Shown: piece after piece, positions 9,963 to 19,355 of the stretch | Layout: each line of letters begins with the position of its first letter | Numbering within the stretch: the first letter of the stretch is position 1 | Assembly: GCF_905120355.1 (NCBI RefSeq) | Contig: NZ_CAJHOB010000008.1 | Coordinates: forward strand, 104,165 to 168,164 | Direction of reading: 5' to 3' | DNA length: 64,000 bases | Source: Azonexus hydrophilus | GTDB taxonomy: Bacteria; Pseudomonadota; Gammaproteobacteria; Burkholderiales; Rhodocyclaceae | Notes under the pieces: model-generated | Told to the model about the DNA's origin: nothing | The model's database searches: none | The model's input: only the letters and a program-made list of their open reading frames with translations | Position numbers and translations under genes: made by a program

Positions 9963-12037
9963 CAGGAGGGCGGATCATCCGCCGGCCCGGTGGCGCCGCG
10001 CGGCGGCATGAAGAAGCTGCGCGGCTGACGGCGAAAACGCTGCCATACCGCCGCCAGCAACGGCCCCCAATGGGCAAATTCGATCTGGCGCGCGCGCAGG
10101 GCCATGCGCAGAGCCAGAGCAAAACTCACGGCCAGATTGGTCAGTCCGATCAGGGCCACTCCGAGCATGGCCAGCAGGATCGCTTGCCAGGCCAGCTGGA
10201 ACTCATAGCCCGTCACGGCGTAGCCGACATTGGCCGAGGCAAAGGCAATGTGGCGAATATCCAGCGGCAACCCGAGCATCTTGCCGATCACGCCGGTCGA
10301 ACCCAGCATGCAGCCGAACAGGAAATTCCCCATGATGCCGCCCAGGTGGTCGCCAACATAGCAACCAACGCGCGCCGCCCGCTGCTTGCCGAGCAGCAAT
10401 TGCAGCCAGCGCAGACGGCCGATGCGTTCGCCAATGTTGGCGTAGGCCGCCTGATTGTCGAAATAGCCGTTGATGAGACCGGACAGGAACAGGTAGAAAC
10501 CGGCAATTGCCGCATGCGGCACCGCCCAGGAGAGTGGGTCGAGATCGGCCAGCAGATGATCGGCTTTGTGCACATCGATCACCGGCGCCGCCATCAGTTG
10601 GGTCAGGACAAAGCCCACCAGCAGTGCCACCGGCAAGGCCACCATCACATTGCCACCAATTGCCGCCAGCTGGCTGCGGCTCACCGCTGCCGCCACGTCG
10701 GTGATGCGCTCCAGCTCGGCGCTGCGCGTAGGCTTCAGATCACCCAGCAGGCTGGCCAGCGTCTGCGCGGTCATGGCCGGCTGTTTGGTCGCCACCGTAA
10801 AATCAAGCAGGTAGATGAGGACGAAACCCAGTCCGTAAATCATGCTGAACAGGAAAGCCTCGATCAGCAAGGGCGCCCCCAGGGTGCCCGCCTGGATCTT
10901 GAGAAAGGCCATCAAGGCAATGATGACCCCCGCGGACGCGGCGGCACGCCACATCTTGCGGTAATCGGCCGCATCCTCGCAGATGTAGTGCTCGCCCGAT
11001 TGCGCCGCGTTCTCCGTCACCCGTACCGCCAGCACGCTGGACAGCTGCTGCCAGTAGCGGCGCAAGCTCAGACGGCGGTTTTCGGCCAGAAAAGCAGCGC
11101 GGGCAAAAGCGCCCCAGCCGCTGATCCGCTCGCTTTGCGGCACGCCGCGCAAACGCGCAGTCAGAATGTCGGTCAGTTCAGTTATGCGATGCAAGCTCTG
11201 CTCGCAGCGCGTCAGGAAGTAGGACAGCCGCAGGCTGGTGCCCACAGTGAGCGCCCGCTTGCGGATACGGGTCAGCGTATCCTGGCACTGGTCCACAATG
11301 ACCAGCAGCTGGCTGCCATCATCGAACGCCGCATCCTGCCCCTCCAACCCGGCCCGGAAAGCATCGACAAAAGCCTGCGCCTCGGTAGACAGAGCAATGA
11401 AGCGGGGCACGTCGAGATCCGGATTCGGCGATGCCCGCATCAACTCGCTTTCCACCCCCAGGCCGCTGACCCGATGCGCCAGCAACAGCACGGCATCCAG
11501 AACCTGCTGGATGAAGCCGCGCTGACCAATATCCTGCGCCATTTCGGGCAGAGTCAGCAGCCCCCAGAAGCGTTGCGACAACTCGGCAGGAATCGCCTCC
11601 AGCCATTCCCAGTCATCGCGGCGGTCAAATATGAGGTGCAGCGAATCAATCAGCCGCCGTTCGTCAGGGACTTCCGGCAGCAGGCGGCTGCCCAGGATAT
11701 GCCACCACTCGGAGAAAAACCCGGTCCCTGGAAGAATGCCGCTATCCGTCAGAAAACTCAGCGCCCGCCGGCTGGTGACGAAATGGGTCAGATGCTGGCG
11801 GAAAGCGGCCAGCAGATCGGCATCATTCTCCAGGCACACCAGCATGCTCTCATAGCGCTCACGGCAGGCGACAAGGTCGCCATCTTCCGGGCGCAAGGCC
11901 GCCACCAGCCGGCGGCACAAGCCCAGCGGTTCCGCCTCCGGGTTACGGAAGTCATTCAGCGCCTTGTGCAGACGCTGGTGCGGGTCGATGTCCTGGCGCC
12001 GCAAACGGCGCAACATCTGGGAAAAAAGCAGTCTCAA
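9962..12037 (-). CDS. Gcr-family membrane protein (named 'site-specific recombinase')
   Basis: 691 residues. Residues ~1-340 are a soluble, helical, charged region. From ~345 to ~640 there are several hydrophobic helices (for example around MVALPVALLVGFVLTQLM), followed by a basic, proline-rich tail. It matches the family usually annotated as 'site-specific recombinase' after the gonococcal Gcr protein. I see neither the R-H-R-Y set of tyrosine recombinases nor a serine recombinase motif, so the recombinase label is doubtful. It is coupled by a one-base overlap to tamA and preceded by a BamE-like lipoprotein, which suggests an envelope role (inference). Confidence 0.8.
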   Translation of the reverse strand: MRLLFSQMLRRLRRQDIDPHQRLHKALNDFRNPEAEPLGLCRRLVAALRPEDGDLVACRERYESMLVCLENDADLLAAFRQHLTHFVTSRRALSFLTDSGILPGTGFFSEWWHILGSRLLPEVPDERRLIDSLHLIFDRRDDWEWLEAIPAELSQRFWGLLTLPEMAQDIGQRGFIQQVLDAVLLLAHRVSGLGVESELMRASPNPDLDVPRFIALSTEAQAFVDAFRAGLEGQDAAFDDGSQLLVIVDQCQDTLTRIRKRALTVGTSLRLSYFLTRCEQSLHRITELTDILTARLRGVPQSERISGWGAFARAAFLAENRRLSLRRYWQQLSSVLAVRVTENAAQSGEHYICEDAADYRKMWRAAASAGVIIALMAFLKIQAGTLGAPLLIEAFLFSMIYGLGFVLIYLLDFTVATKQPAMTAQTLASLLGDLKPTRSAELERITDVAAAVSRSQLAAIGGNVMVALPVALLVGFVLTQLMAAPVIDVHKADHLLADLDPLSWAVPHAAIAGFYLFLSGLINGYFDNQAAYANIGERIGRLRWLQLLLGKQRAARVGCYVGDHLGGIMGNFLFGCMLGSTGVIGKMLGLPLDIRHIAFASANVGYAVTGYEFQLAWQAILLAMLGVALIGLTNLAVSFALALRMALRARQIEFAHWGPLLAAVWQRFRRQPRSFFMPPRGATGPADDPPS

Positions 12038-12108
12038 TCAGTTCTACCTGTAGTGCGGGGAGGGGATGATAACCGGGCCGCCACGATGCGGCCGCAGCCC
12101 GGGCGGGG

Positions 12109-12603
12109 TCACGCCTTGTGCTCGATGCGCAGGCCACTTTTCTTCACCCGCCCTTCATCAAGGCTGAAATAGACGTTGAAATAGCTGTCGTCGAGCGGAT
12201 TTTCGCCTTCCACCCGCCATTCCCAGACCTCTTCGTTAAGGTTCTCAAATACCTGCCGGCGCGCCGGCTGTCCGAACAGCCGACGTATTTCATCCGGCGT
12301 CAGTCCAGGCGTGGCCCGGGAAAAATAGGGCGGACTCAGCACCTGAGCCATCTCGCTGACGATACCCTGACGATCGAAACGGATCATGTAGCAGGTGCGG
12401 CCCGCCGGCTGCCGGCTGTATTCCCAGACCACGCTGCCATCCGCATCGTGGTGTACGAAACCCGGCTCGCCCATGCGCCTTTTCACTTCGCTTTGCGCCG
12501 TCACCCCCACCTTGATTTCCGGCAGATTGACGATGTCGCAAGCGGGCAGGAGCGCACCACTCAAGGCAGCCAGGATGACCGCAAATAGACGAGGCAGACG
12601 CAT
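12109..12603 (-). CDS. BamE-like (SmpA/OmlA) lipoprotein
   Basis: 164 residues. The signal sequence ends in a lipobox (LLPAC), so an outer-membrane lipoprotein is predicted. Two SmpA/BamE-like units are visible: PEIKVGVTAQSEVKRRMGEP with the WEYS strand, and TPGLTPDEIRRLFGQP with the WEWRVEG strand. This is longer than E. coli BamE and looks like a duplicated BamE fold; it may be a paralogue and not BamE itself. It lies 71 bases upstream of the Gcr-family gene on the same strand, in a cluster with tamA and tamB. No promoter was assigned in the ~160 bases before it. Confidence 0.75.
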   Translation of the reverse strand: MRLPRLFAVILAALSGALLPACDIVNLPEIKVGVTAQSEVKRRMGEPGFVHHDADGSVVWEYSRQPAGRTCYMIRFDRQGIVSEMAQVLSPPYFSRATPGLTPDEIRRLFGQPARRQVFENLNEEVWEWRVEGENPLDDSYFNVYFSLDEGRVKKSGLRIEHKA

Positions 12604-12764
12604 CAGGCAACTCCAGATTCAGGCGTTATGGGGAGAGCATTGTACTGCCTCGGACAACAGGCAAGGCGGTTTGCCGACGTGAGTTTCCCTGCCGCAACGC
12701 ATGCAATCCGCCCCCTCCGGGTTAATATCGACGACCCCTGCCCCCTTCATTTTTCCGCTGCCTC

Positions 12765-14966
12765 ATGCCCTTGGTTTTTTCCCTGCACCAGGAACCCCAT
12801 CGCCGCCTGCTGCCCCTGGCATTCCTGTTGCTGGTGCTATTCACCGCACCCGCACTTGCCGCGCCGCGTGTCGGGCTGGTGCTCGGCGGTGGCGGTGCCC
12901 GCGGGGCCGCGCATATCGGGGTGCTGGAGGTGCTGCAGAGGGAACGCGTCCCCGTCGCGTGCATCGCCGCCACCAGCATGGGCGCGCTGGTGGCCGGTGC
13001 GTGGGCCGCCGGGCTGACGCCGGAAGAGATGCGGCGCAACCTGACCGAGATGGACTGGCGCGACATTTTCATCGATAGCCCGGAATCCGCCGAAATGAGC
13101 CAGCGCAACCGGCAGATTCAGCGCCGTTATCTGTCGGGCACGGAAACCGGCATCGGGCCAGAGGGTGTGCGCTATCAGACCGGTGTCGTTTCGGGTCAGA
13201 AGATCAAACTGTTCTTCAATCGCCTGATCGGCGCCGAGCGACTGGAACGACACATCGAGGATCTGCCGCTGCCGCTGTCCATCCTGTCCACCGACATCGG
13301 CACCGGCGAGCGGGTCGTGTTGCGCCAGGGCCCTCTGAGCATGGCCATGCGTGCCAGCATGTCGGTCCCGGGCCTGCTCGCCCCGGTCGAACATGCCGGA
13401 CACAAACTGGTCGATGGCGGCCTGGTGGACAACCTGCCCGTCGGCGAGGTGCGCACACGTTGCCAGCCTGACGTCATCATCGCGGTCGACGTCAGTTCGC
13501 CGCTGCTGCCCAGTGCGGAGGTCGGCTCCCTGCTGACCGTTTCAGCACAGATGATCGGCATCCTCACACAACAGAATTCAACCCGCTCGCGGGCCCAGCT
13601 AGGCACCGCCGACATCTACATTCAGCCGGTGCTGGACGGCATCGGCAGTGTCGACTTTCAACGCCACGATGACGCCATTGCTCAAGGCAGAGCAGCGGCG
13701 GAAGCCGTCGTCAGCCGGCTGCAACAGCTCAGCATGACCGCATCCGACTACGCGTCCTGGGAGAACCGTCTGCGTGCCCCACGGCCGCAGGCAAAACCGG
13801 TGGACCGCATTGAAATCGTCGGTTTGCGTCACACCCACCCGCTCTCGCTCGAGCGTTTCATCACGATCGAACCGGGGAATACCGCATCCGCCGAGCGCAT
13901 CGACCGCGATTTATTGCGCATCTATGGCGACGGCCGTTACGAAAGCGTCGACTACACGGTCCTGAACGAACGCGAGCGCACCGTGCTGCGCATCCTGCCG
14001 GTGGAAAAACCCTGGGGCCCGGATTACCTGCGTTTTGGCCTCAAATTGCAGGCCGACACCAGCGAGGGCAGCAATTTCGGCCTGCGCGGCGCTTACCATC
14101 GCACACAGCTCAATGCCTTGGGAGGTGAATTTCTCGCCCACACCGAACTGGGCACACAAAACCGCCTGCTGTTCAATCTGTACCAGCCACTGGAGGCACG
14201 CCAGCGTTTCTTTTCCGAAGTTGAACTGGGCCTGCTCCAGGAGCGCATCAATCTCTACGAAAACAACAACCGCATTGCCCAGTACAAGGTGCGGGAAGAA
14301 CACGCTGCCCTGTGGCTGGGCTACAACGCGCGCACCTATGGCGCGCTGCGCCTGGGCTGGCGGCAGAACAGGCAGCGCTATACCCCGGACATCGGTTCGC
14401 TCACTCTGCCCAACGTCCGCGCCAGTTTTGGCGGCTGGCAACTTGATGCCGATTTCGACCGCTTCGATAGCCTCTACTTCCCCAGCCGGGGCTGGTCGGC
14501 AAACATGCGTTATTTTTCTTCGGCGAAAGAGGACTACAGCAAACTCGATCTCGAATTACGCGGCGCTTTCAAGCTCCGCGACACTGTCTTCACCGCCCGC
14601 CTGGCGAGCGTCGACTCGCCGCGTGGCCAATTACCCATCTACGACGCCGGACGGCTGGGCGGCTTTCTCAACATGACGGCCTATGCCACCAACCAGCTAC
14701 TGGGCGACCGGGTCCGCTACGCCGGCGTGCGCATGGAGCAGATCATCGGCCGCCTGCCACTGGGCCTGCGCGGCGACATGCGGATCGGCATCGCCTTCGA
14801 AGCCGCGCGTCTGGGCCGGCGCTTCAGCGAAACCCGAAACGACGACTGGTTCGATTCCACAGCGCTCTATCTTGGCGGCGAAACACCGTTCGGCCCGGCC
14901 TACATCGGCCTCGGCTATTCCGGCAGCGGGGTCGCCAATCTCTTCTTGTTCATCGGCACACCATGA
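12765..14966 (+). CDS. Patatin-like phospholipase with POTRA and Omp85 barrel (type Vd, PlpD-like)
   Basis: 733 residues with a signal peptide (to ~residue 34). The patatin domain (~35-320) shows the oxyanion loop GGGGARG and the Ser/Asp dyad, with the Ser in ATSMGAL and the Asp in VDGGLVDNLP. A single POTRA-like region follows (~345-415), then a barrel of the bacterial surface-antigen family to the C-terminus. This order is that of PlpD-type autotransporters, which deliver a lipase through their own barrel. The nucleophile elbow reads ATSMG, not the canonical GTSMG. The stop overlaps the next gene by four bases. Confidence 0.9.
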   Translation: MPLVFSLHQEPHRRLLPLAFLLLVLFTAPALAAPRVGLVLGGGGARGAAHIGVLEVLQRERVPVACIAATSMGALVAGAWAAGLTPEEMRRNLTEMDWRDIFIDSPESAEMSQRNRQIQRRYLSGTETGIGPEGVRYQTGVVSGQKIKLFFNRLIGAERLERHIEDLPLPLSILSTDIGTGERVVLRQGPLSMAMRASMSVPGLLAPVEHAGHKLVDGGLVDNLPVGEVRTRCQPDVIIAVDVSSPLLPSAEVGSLLTVSAQMIGILTQQNSTRSRAQLGTADIYIQPVLDGIGSVDFQRHDDAIAQGRAAAEAVVSRLQQLSMTASDYASWENRLRAPRPQAKPVDRIEIVGLRHTHPLSLERFITIEPGNTASAERIDRDLLRIYGDGRYESVDYTVLNERERTVLRILPVEKPWGPDYLRFGLKLQADTSEGSNFGLRGAYHRTQLNALGGEFLAHTELGTQNRLLFNLYQPLEARQRFFSEVELGLLQERINLYENNNRIAQYKVREEHAALWLGYNARTYGALRLGWRQNRQRYTPDIGSLTLPNVRASFGGWQLDADFDRFDSLYFPSRGWSANMRYFSSAKEDYSKLDLELRGAFKLRDTVFTARLASVDSPRGQLPIYDAGRLGGFLNMTAYATNQLLGDRVRYAGVRMEQIIGRLPLGLRGDMRIGIAFEAARLGRRFSETRNDDWFDSTALYLGGETPFGPAYIGLGYSGSGVANLFLFIGTP

Positions 14967-17623
14967 CCCCCGGCACCCTGTACCTGTGCGCCACCAGCCG
15001 GCTGGCCCAGAGCCTGCGTCAGGCAAATGACGCGGTAACTGAACGCTGGCGTACGCCGGCAGCGCTGACTCTGGCGCAATGGCAGACGCAAATGGCAGAA
15101 GAAATCCTGCTGTCCGGTCGTGCCACGCTGCTGCCGGCACTGACTGCCGAAAGCGAGCAGCTGCTCTGGGAAGTGGTTCTGGCGCAGGCAATCGGTGGCG
15201 AGGCGTCAGCCGAACTCTTCGACCTGAGCGGACTGGCGGCGGAAGCCATGGCTGCGCATGCGCTGGCGACCCATTGGCAACTGCCGGCACCCCACGCCGC
15301 GAGCCCGGAAAGTCGCGCTTTTGCCGCCTGGCAACAGGATTTTCTCAACCAGTGCACAAAATTGCAGCGCCTGCCACAGGTTAATCAGCTGCAGTCATTG
15401 GTCGAACTCCTGCAGGCCGGCTACGGCAGCCTGCCGCAGCACATCGTACTGGCAGGCTTCGACCGCTTCACGCCACTGGAAGAGCGGTTGTTCGCCGCAT
15501 TCAGCGCCCGCGGCTGCACTGTCGAGCGCCAGGAGCTCTCCGCCGGCAGCACGGGCAGCGTGACGCATCAGCCTTGCGCCGACAGCCTGGCTGAATGCCA
15601 TGCCGCAGTCGCCTGGGCGCAGAAACAATTGCAGGCCAATCCACAGGCCCGCCTGGGCATCGTGGCCCCCGATCTGTCGCGTGTACGCACGCCACTCATC
15701 CGCCTGCTCGACGCCACCCTGCACCCTGCCAGTCTGCGCCCGGATGCCGTCGACATGCCGCGCAGCTACAACATTTCGCTGGGCGAACCGCTGGCGCAGC
15801 AACCCCTGATTGCGACCGCCCTGAGCTTGTTACGCCTGCTGGGCCGCACCACCCCGCACATCGCCCAAGCCGATATGTCGCCGCTGTTGCTGGGATCTTT
15901 CTGGGCCGGCGACGACAGCGAAGCGGATGCCCGCGCTCAGGGCGAAGCCCGCATGCGGCGCCAGCTGCCGGCCACCCCCCAGTGGGCCAGCGTATTCCAC
16001 AGCCTGGCAGCTGCCGGCGCCTCCCGTTCGGCTCACGCCCTGCGCGCCACCATGACGGCCGCGCAGGCGCTGCCACGGCGACAACTGCCCAGCCAGTGGG
16101 CACAGCAGCTGCCGGCCTTGCTCAAAACCACCGGCTGGCCGGGTGAGCGAACACTCACATCAGTTGAGTTTCAAGTGCAACAGGCTTTCCTGGCCCTGTG
16201 CTATGAACTCGGGCAGTTCGATGCGTTGCTCGGCCCGCTGTCCTTCCCTACCGCCCTGCAGCGCCTCGCCGAGCTCTGCCGCCGCCGGCTGTTCCAGCCA
16301 CAAACGCGGGGCGAACCGCACATCCAGATCCTCGGCGTCCTGGAAAGCGCCGGCCTGCACTTCGATGCGCTCTGGGTCATGGGCTTGAATGACGAGCTCT
16401 GGCCACCGCCCGCCCGCCCGAATCCGCTCTTGCCCATCGCCAGCCAGCAGGCCGCCGGCTGCGCGCGTGCCAGCGCGGCGGTAGAACTGGCTTTTGCCCG
16501 CAAGGTCCATGCCCGCCTGCTCGGCGCAGCGCCGCAAGTCACCCTGTCCTGGGCCAGCAGCGATGGCAACCGCATCCTGCGCCCCAGCCCACTGCTCGAT
16601 CCAGACAGTGTGGTGTCGCCGCTGGCGAGCGATCACATCCTTACCCTGGCAGCATCGCGGGCAGCCAGTCGCCCGCATGAGCGCATACATGATGCCAAGG
16701 CACCACCCCTTGCCTCTGGCGAGCTGCTTGAAGGCGGCAGCGGCGTGCTCAAGGCGCAGGCGCTGTGCCCGGCTTGGGCCTTCTATCGCTACCGCCTGGC
16801 CGCTGCGGCGCTGGAAACGCCCGTCGATGGCCTGGATGCGAGTCTGCGTGGCACTTTGGTGCACTCCGCGCTGCAACATTTCTGGTTGGCCACCAAAGAC
16901 CAAGGCAGTTTGCTCGCACAAAACGATGCGTCACGACAAGCGGCTATCGCAGAGGCCATCCATCTTGCTCTGGCAGATTTTGAACAGGACGGAAGCTTTT
17001 CCCTGCCAGCGGAATTCCGCCAACTTGAATGCGAGCGCCTGCAGCGCCTGCTGCAACGCTGGCTGACCGTAGAAACAGAGCGCCCCTGTGCCTTTAGCGT
17101 ACTCGCCTGCGAGCAGGAAAAAGTGCTGGCAGTGGGCAACCTCCGCATCCGTGTCGTCATTGACCGGGTCGATCAACTCGCTGACGGCAGCCTCGCCGTA
17201 CTGGATTACAAGACCGGTCCCGTCGATACGAAAAGTTGGCTGGCCGACCGCATCAGCGAACCGCAGCTACCGCTGTACGCTGCTTTTGGCGACTGCGCCA
17301 TGGAAACCGTCAGTTTTGCCCGCGTGGTTCTCGATGAGCCTGGATTCAGCGGTATTTCGGCACAGCCGGAGCGACTGGCCAAAGTCCCTGCCGTCAGCGC
17401 CGCAACCAACAAGCCTTATGCGCAAGCTGGCCTGACCACCTGGGAGGCTGTCATCAACCACTGGCAGCGCAGTATCGGGGAGCTCGCCAGCGAGATTGAG
17501 CATGGTGCGGCGGCAGTCGTGCTCAACGATGCAAACGATCTGCGTTACTGCGACGTCTTGCCACTCCTGCGCCTGGCCGAACGACAGCGCCTGTGGCAGG
17601 AAAGCTGCGCCCCCGCCCGCTAG
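14963..17623 (+). CDS. AddB-like PD-(D/E)XK nuclease, probable DNA repair protein
   Basis: 886 residues. The N-terminal two thirds resemble an inactivated UvrD/AddB helicase fold. The C-terminal nuclease has the His in GTLVHSALQHFW, the Asp in a charged strand and the LAVLDYKTG motif (D-x-K). It belongs to the family called 'probable DNA repair protein', which normally acts with a UvrD/AddA-like helicase encoded next to it. No such helicase is present here: aroB follows on the opposite strand. The Fe-S cysteines typical of AddB seem reduced, with one Cys in LCPAWAF and one in LRYCDVLPLL. ATGA overlap with the patatin gene. Confidence 0.85.
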   Translation: MTPGTLYLCATSRLAQSLRQANDAVTERWRTPAALTLAQWQTQMAEEILLSGRATLLPALTAESEQLLWEVVLAQAIGGEASAELFDLSGLAAEAMAAHALATHWQLPAPHAASPESRAFAAWQQDFLNQCTKLQRLPQVNQLQSLVELLQAGYGSLPQHIVLAGFDRFTPLEERLFAAFSARGCTVERQELSAGSTGSVTHQPCADSLAECHAAVAWAQKQLQANPQARLGIVAPDLSRVRTPLIRLLDATLHPASLRPDAVDMPRSYNISLGEPLAQQPLIATALSLLRLLGRTTPHIAQADMSPLLLGSFWAGDDSEADARAQGEARMRRQLPATPQWASVFHSLAAAGASRSAHALRATMTAAQALPRRQLPSQWAQQLPALLKTTGWPGERTLTSVEFQVQQAFLALCYELGQFDALLGPLSFPTALQRLAELCRRRLFQPQTRGEPHIQILGVLESAGLHFDALWVMGLNDELWPPPARPNPLLPIASQQAAGCARASAAVELAFARKVHARLLGAAPQVTLSWASSDGNRILRPSPLLDPDSVVSPLASDHILTLAASRAASRPHERIHDAKAPPLASGELLEGGSGVLKAQALCPAWAFYRYRLAAAALETPVDGLDASLRGTLVHSALQHFWLATKDQGSLLAQNDASRQAAIAEAIHLALADFEQDGSFSLPAEFRQLECERLQRLLQRWLTVETERPCAFSVLACEQEKVLAVGNLRIRVVIDRVDQLADGSLAVLDYKTGPVDTKSWLADRISEPQLPLYAAFGDCAMETVSFARVVLDEPGFSGISAQPERLAKVPAVSAATNKPYAQAGLTTWEAVINHWQRSIGELASEIEHGAAAVVLNDANDLRYCDVLPLLRLAERQRLWQESCAPAR

Positions 17624-17652
17624 CAGGCGGCGCGGGCAACAACCTACTGCAT

Positions 17653-18756
17653 TCAGGTTGGCGCGCAACAGGTATCGATTGCCGCAGCGATCTGGTCGAC
17701 GCTGGCCACGTCCGACAGCACCGCCTGCCCCAGCTTCTGCAGCAGCACCAGGCGTAGACGCCCGTCTTGAACTTTCTTGTCGTGCCGCATCAACTCGAGA
17801 TAGCGTTCTGCGCCCAGGCGCGGACCACACACCGGCAAACCAGCACTGGCAAACAGCGCCTGCACGCGGACCACATCAGCCCTACTCAGCCACCCCAGCG
17901 CACGTGACAACTCAGCCGCCATGACGCTGCCGGCGGCAATCGCTTCGCCGTGTAACCAGGCACCGTAACCCAGGCCGGTTTCAATGGCATGACCAAAGGT
18001 GTGTCCCAGGTTGAGCAAGGCGCGCTCTCCGCTTTCGCGCTCATCTGCCGCTACCACCTCCGCCTTGTGCGCGCAGGAACGGGCCACGGCCGTCATCAGC
18101 GCCCCTGTCTCACGCGCCAGCAGCGCCGGCATGTGTGTTTCCAGCCAATCGATGAACTCGGCATCACGGATCAAGCCGTACTTGATCACCTCGGCAATGC
18201 CCGCCCGCAATTCCCGCTCGGGCAGCGTGGACAGGGTGTCGATATCCGCCAGCACCAGTCGCGGCTGGTAAAAAGCGCCAATCATGTTCTTGCCCAGCGG
18301 GTGGTTGATCGCCGTCTTGCCGCCTACGGAGGAATCGACCATGGCCAGCAGCGTGGTCGGTATCTGGATGAAGGGCATGCCGCGTTGGTAGCAGGCTGCC
18401 GCGAAACCGCCCATATCACCAATCACCCCGCCCCCCAGGGCAAGCAGCGGTGTACTCCGTTCACAATGGTTGCCCAGCAGGGCGTCAAAGACCTGGTTGA
18501 GCGTTTCCCACGTCTTGTATTGCTCGCCATCCGGGAGGATGACCGGCAACACATCGATGCCACCGGCGCGCAGGGTCGCACGCACGCTGTCCAGATAGAG
18601 TGGAGCGACGGTGGTATTGCTCACCACCACTACTTTCTTGCTGCGGATGTGCGGCAGCAACAGATCGCCGCGCTGCAGCAGACCACTGCCGATGTGAATG
18701 GGATAACTGCGCTCGCCAAGCGCCACCTCCTGCGTCACGAACTGGTGCGTGCACAT
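17653..18756 (-). CDS. aroB: 3-dehydroquinate synthase
   Basis: 367 residues, normal family length. The enzyme converts DAHP to 3-dehydroquinate, the second shikimate-pathway step, using NAD and a divalent metal. NAD-binding and metal motifs are visible in [35 protein letters not shown] and the His ligands of [11 protein letters not shown]. The ATG start gives a 22-base overlap with aroK; a GTG at 18738 would shorten that. aroK-aroB coupling is the standard arrangement. Confidence 0.96.
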   Translation of the reverse strand: MCTHQFVTQEVALGERSYPIHIGSGLLQRGDLLLPHIRSKKVVVVSNTTVAPLYLDSVRATLRAGGIDVLPVILPDGEQYKTWETLNQVFDALLGNHCERSTPLLALGGGVIGDMGGFAAACYQRGMPFIQIPTTLLAMVDSSVGGKTAINHPLGKNMIGAFYQPRLVLADIDTLSTLPERELRAGIAEVIKYGLIRDAEFIDWLETHMPALLARETGALMTAVARSCAHKAEVVAADERESGERALLNLGHTFGHAIETGLGYGAWLHGEAIAAGSVMAAELSRALGWLSRADVVRVQALFASAGLPVCGPRLGAERYLELMRHDKKVQDGRLRLVLLQKLGQAVLSDVASVDQIAAAIDTCCAPT

Positions 18757-19271
18757 GCCTGATTGAACTCCCTGAGTATGTGATGGGTGATGCCGGCCGC
18801 CAGCAGCATGCCTCCTTCCACGACGAGGTGGGCGGTGGCACGGTACAGCGGATCGCGCACAGCATGCAGACTTTCCAGACGGGCGAGCGGATCCTCCACC
18901 TGTAGCAGTGGCCGGTTGCGGTCATTGCGGGTGCGTTGATGCAGCAAGAGCGGCGGGACGCAGAGGTAAACCACCCAGCCAGTCGATTGCAGGCAGTGGC
19001 GGTTTTCTTCTGCCAGCACCGCACCACCGCCGGTCGCCATGACGATGCCGCGTAACTCGCTCAGTTCGGCGATGGTCTGGCTTTCACGTCGGCGAAAGCC
19101 GGCCTCACCTTCGATTTCGAAAATGGTCGGGATAGGCACACCGGTACGCGCCACGATTTCATGGTCGGAATCATAGAAGCGCCGCCCCAGTCGTCGCGCC
19201 AATTGCCGCCCCACCGTCGTTTTGCCAGCCCCCATCAGGCCGACCAGATAGATGTTGGTATTTTTATCCAC
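18735..19271 (-). CDS. aroK: Shikimate kinase
   Basis: 178 residues. The P-loop is GLMGAGKTT, the shikimate-binding Asp lies in FYDSDHEI, and the GGGAVL motif follows. It phosphorylates shikimate to shikimate 3-phosphate with ATP. It lies between the pil terminator and aroB, so it is probably transcribed from its own promoter in the short gap after that terminator. Confidence 0.95.
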   Translation of the reverse strand: MDKNTNIYLVGLMGAGKTTVGRQLARRLGRRFYDSDHEIVARTGVPIPTIFEIEGEAGFRRRESQTIAELSELRGIVMATGGGAVLAEENRHCLQSTGWVVYLCVPPLLLHQRTRNDRNRPLLQVEDPLARLESLHAVRDPLYRATAHLVVEGGMLLAAGITHHILREFNQACARTSS

Positions 19272-19304
19272 CGCGAAATTCTAGCCGAGACGCGCGGGTT
19301 CACG

Positions 19305-19334
19305 AAGAAAAAGGGCGGGTCAATGACCCGCCCT
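19305..19334 (-). terminator. Intrinsic terminator of the pil operon
   Basis: On the minus strand a 9-bp GC-rich stem (arms 19312-19320 and 19326-19334, loop of 5) is followed by a run of five T. It lies 22 bases after the pilQ stop and before aroK. Confidence 0.85.
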
Positions 19335-19355
19335 GCTGCTTGCTTGATCCGTCTG

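Noticed and set aside
9782..12172. 796-codon open frame on the plus strand opposite the Gcr-family gene
   Set aside because: Composition (Gln/Arg/His rich, no domain) is that of an antisense shadow of a high-GC gene; the minus-strand frame has a coherent membrane protein and couples to tamA.
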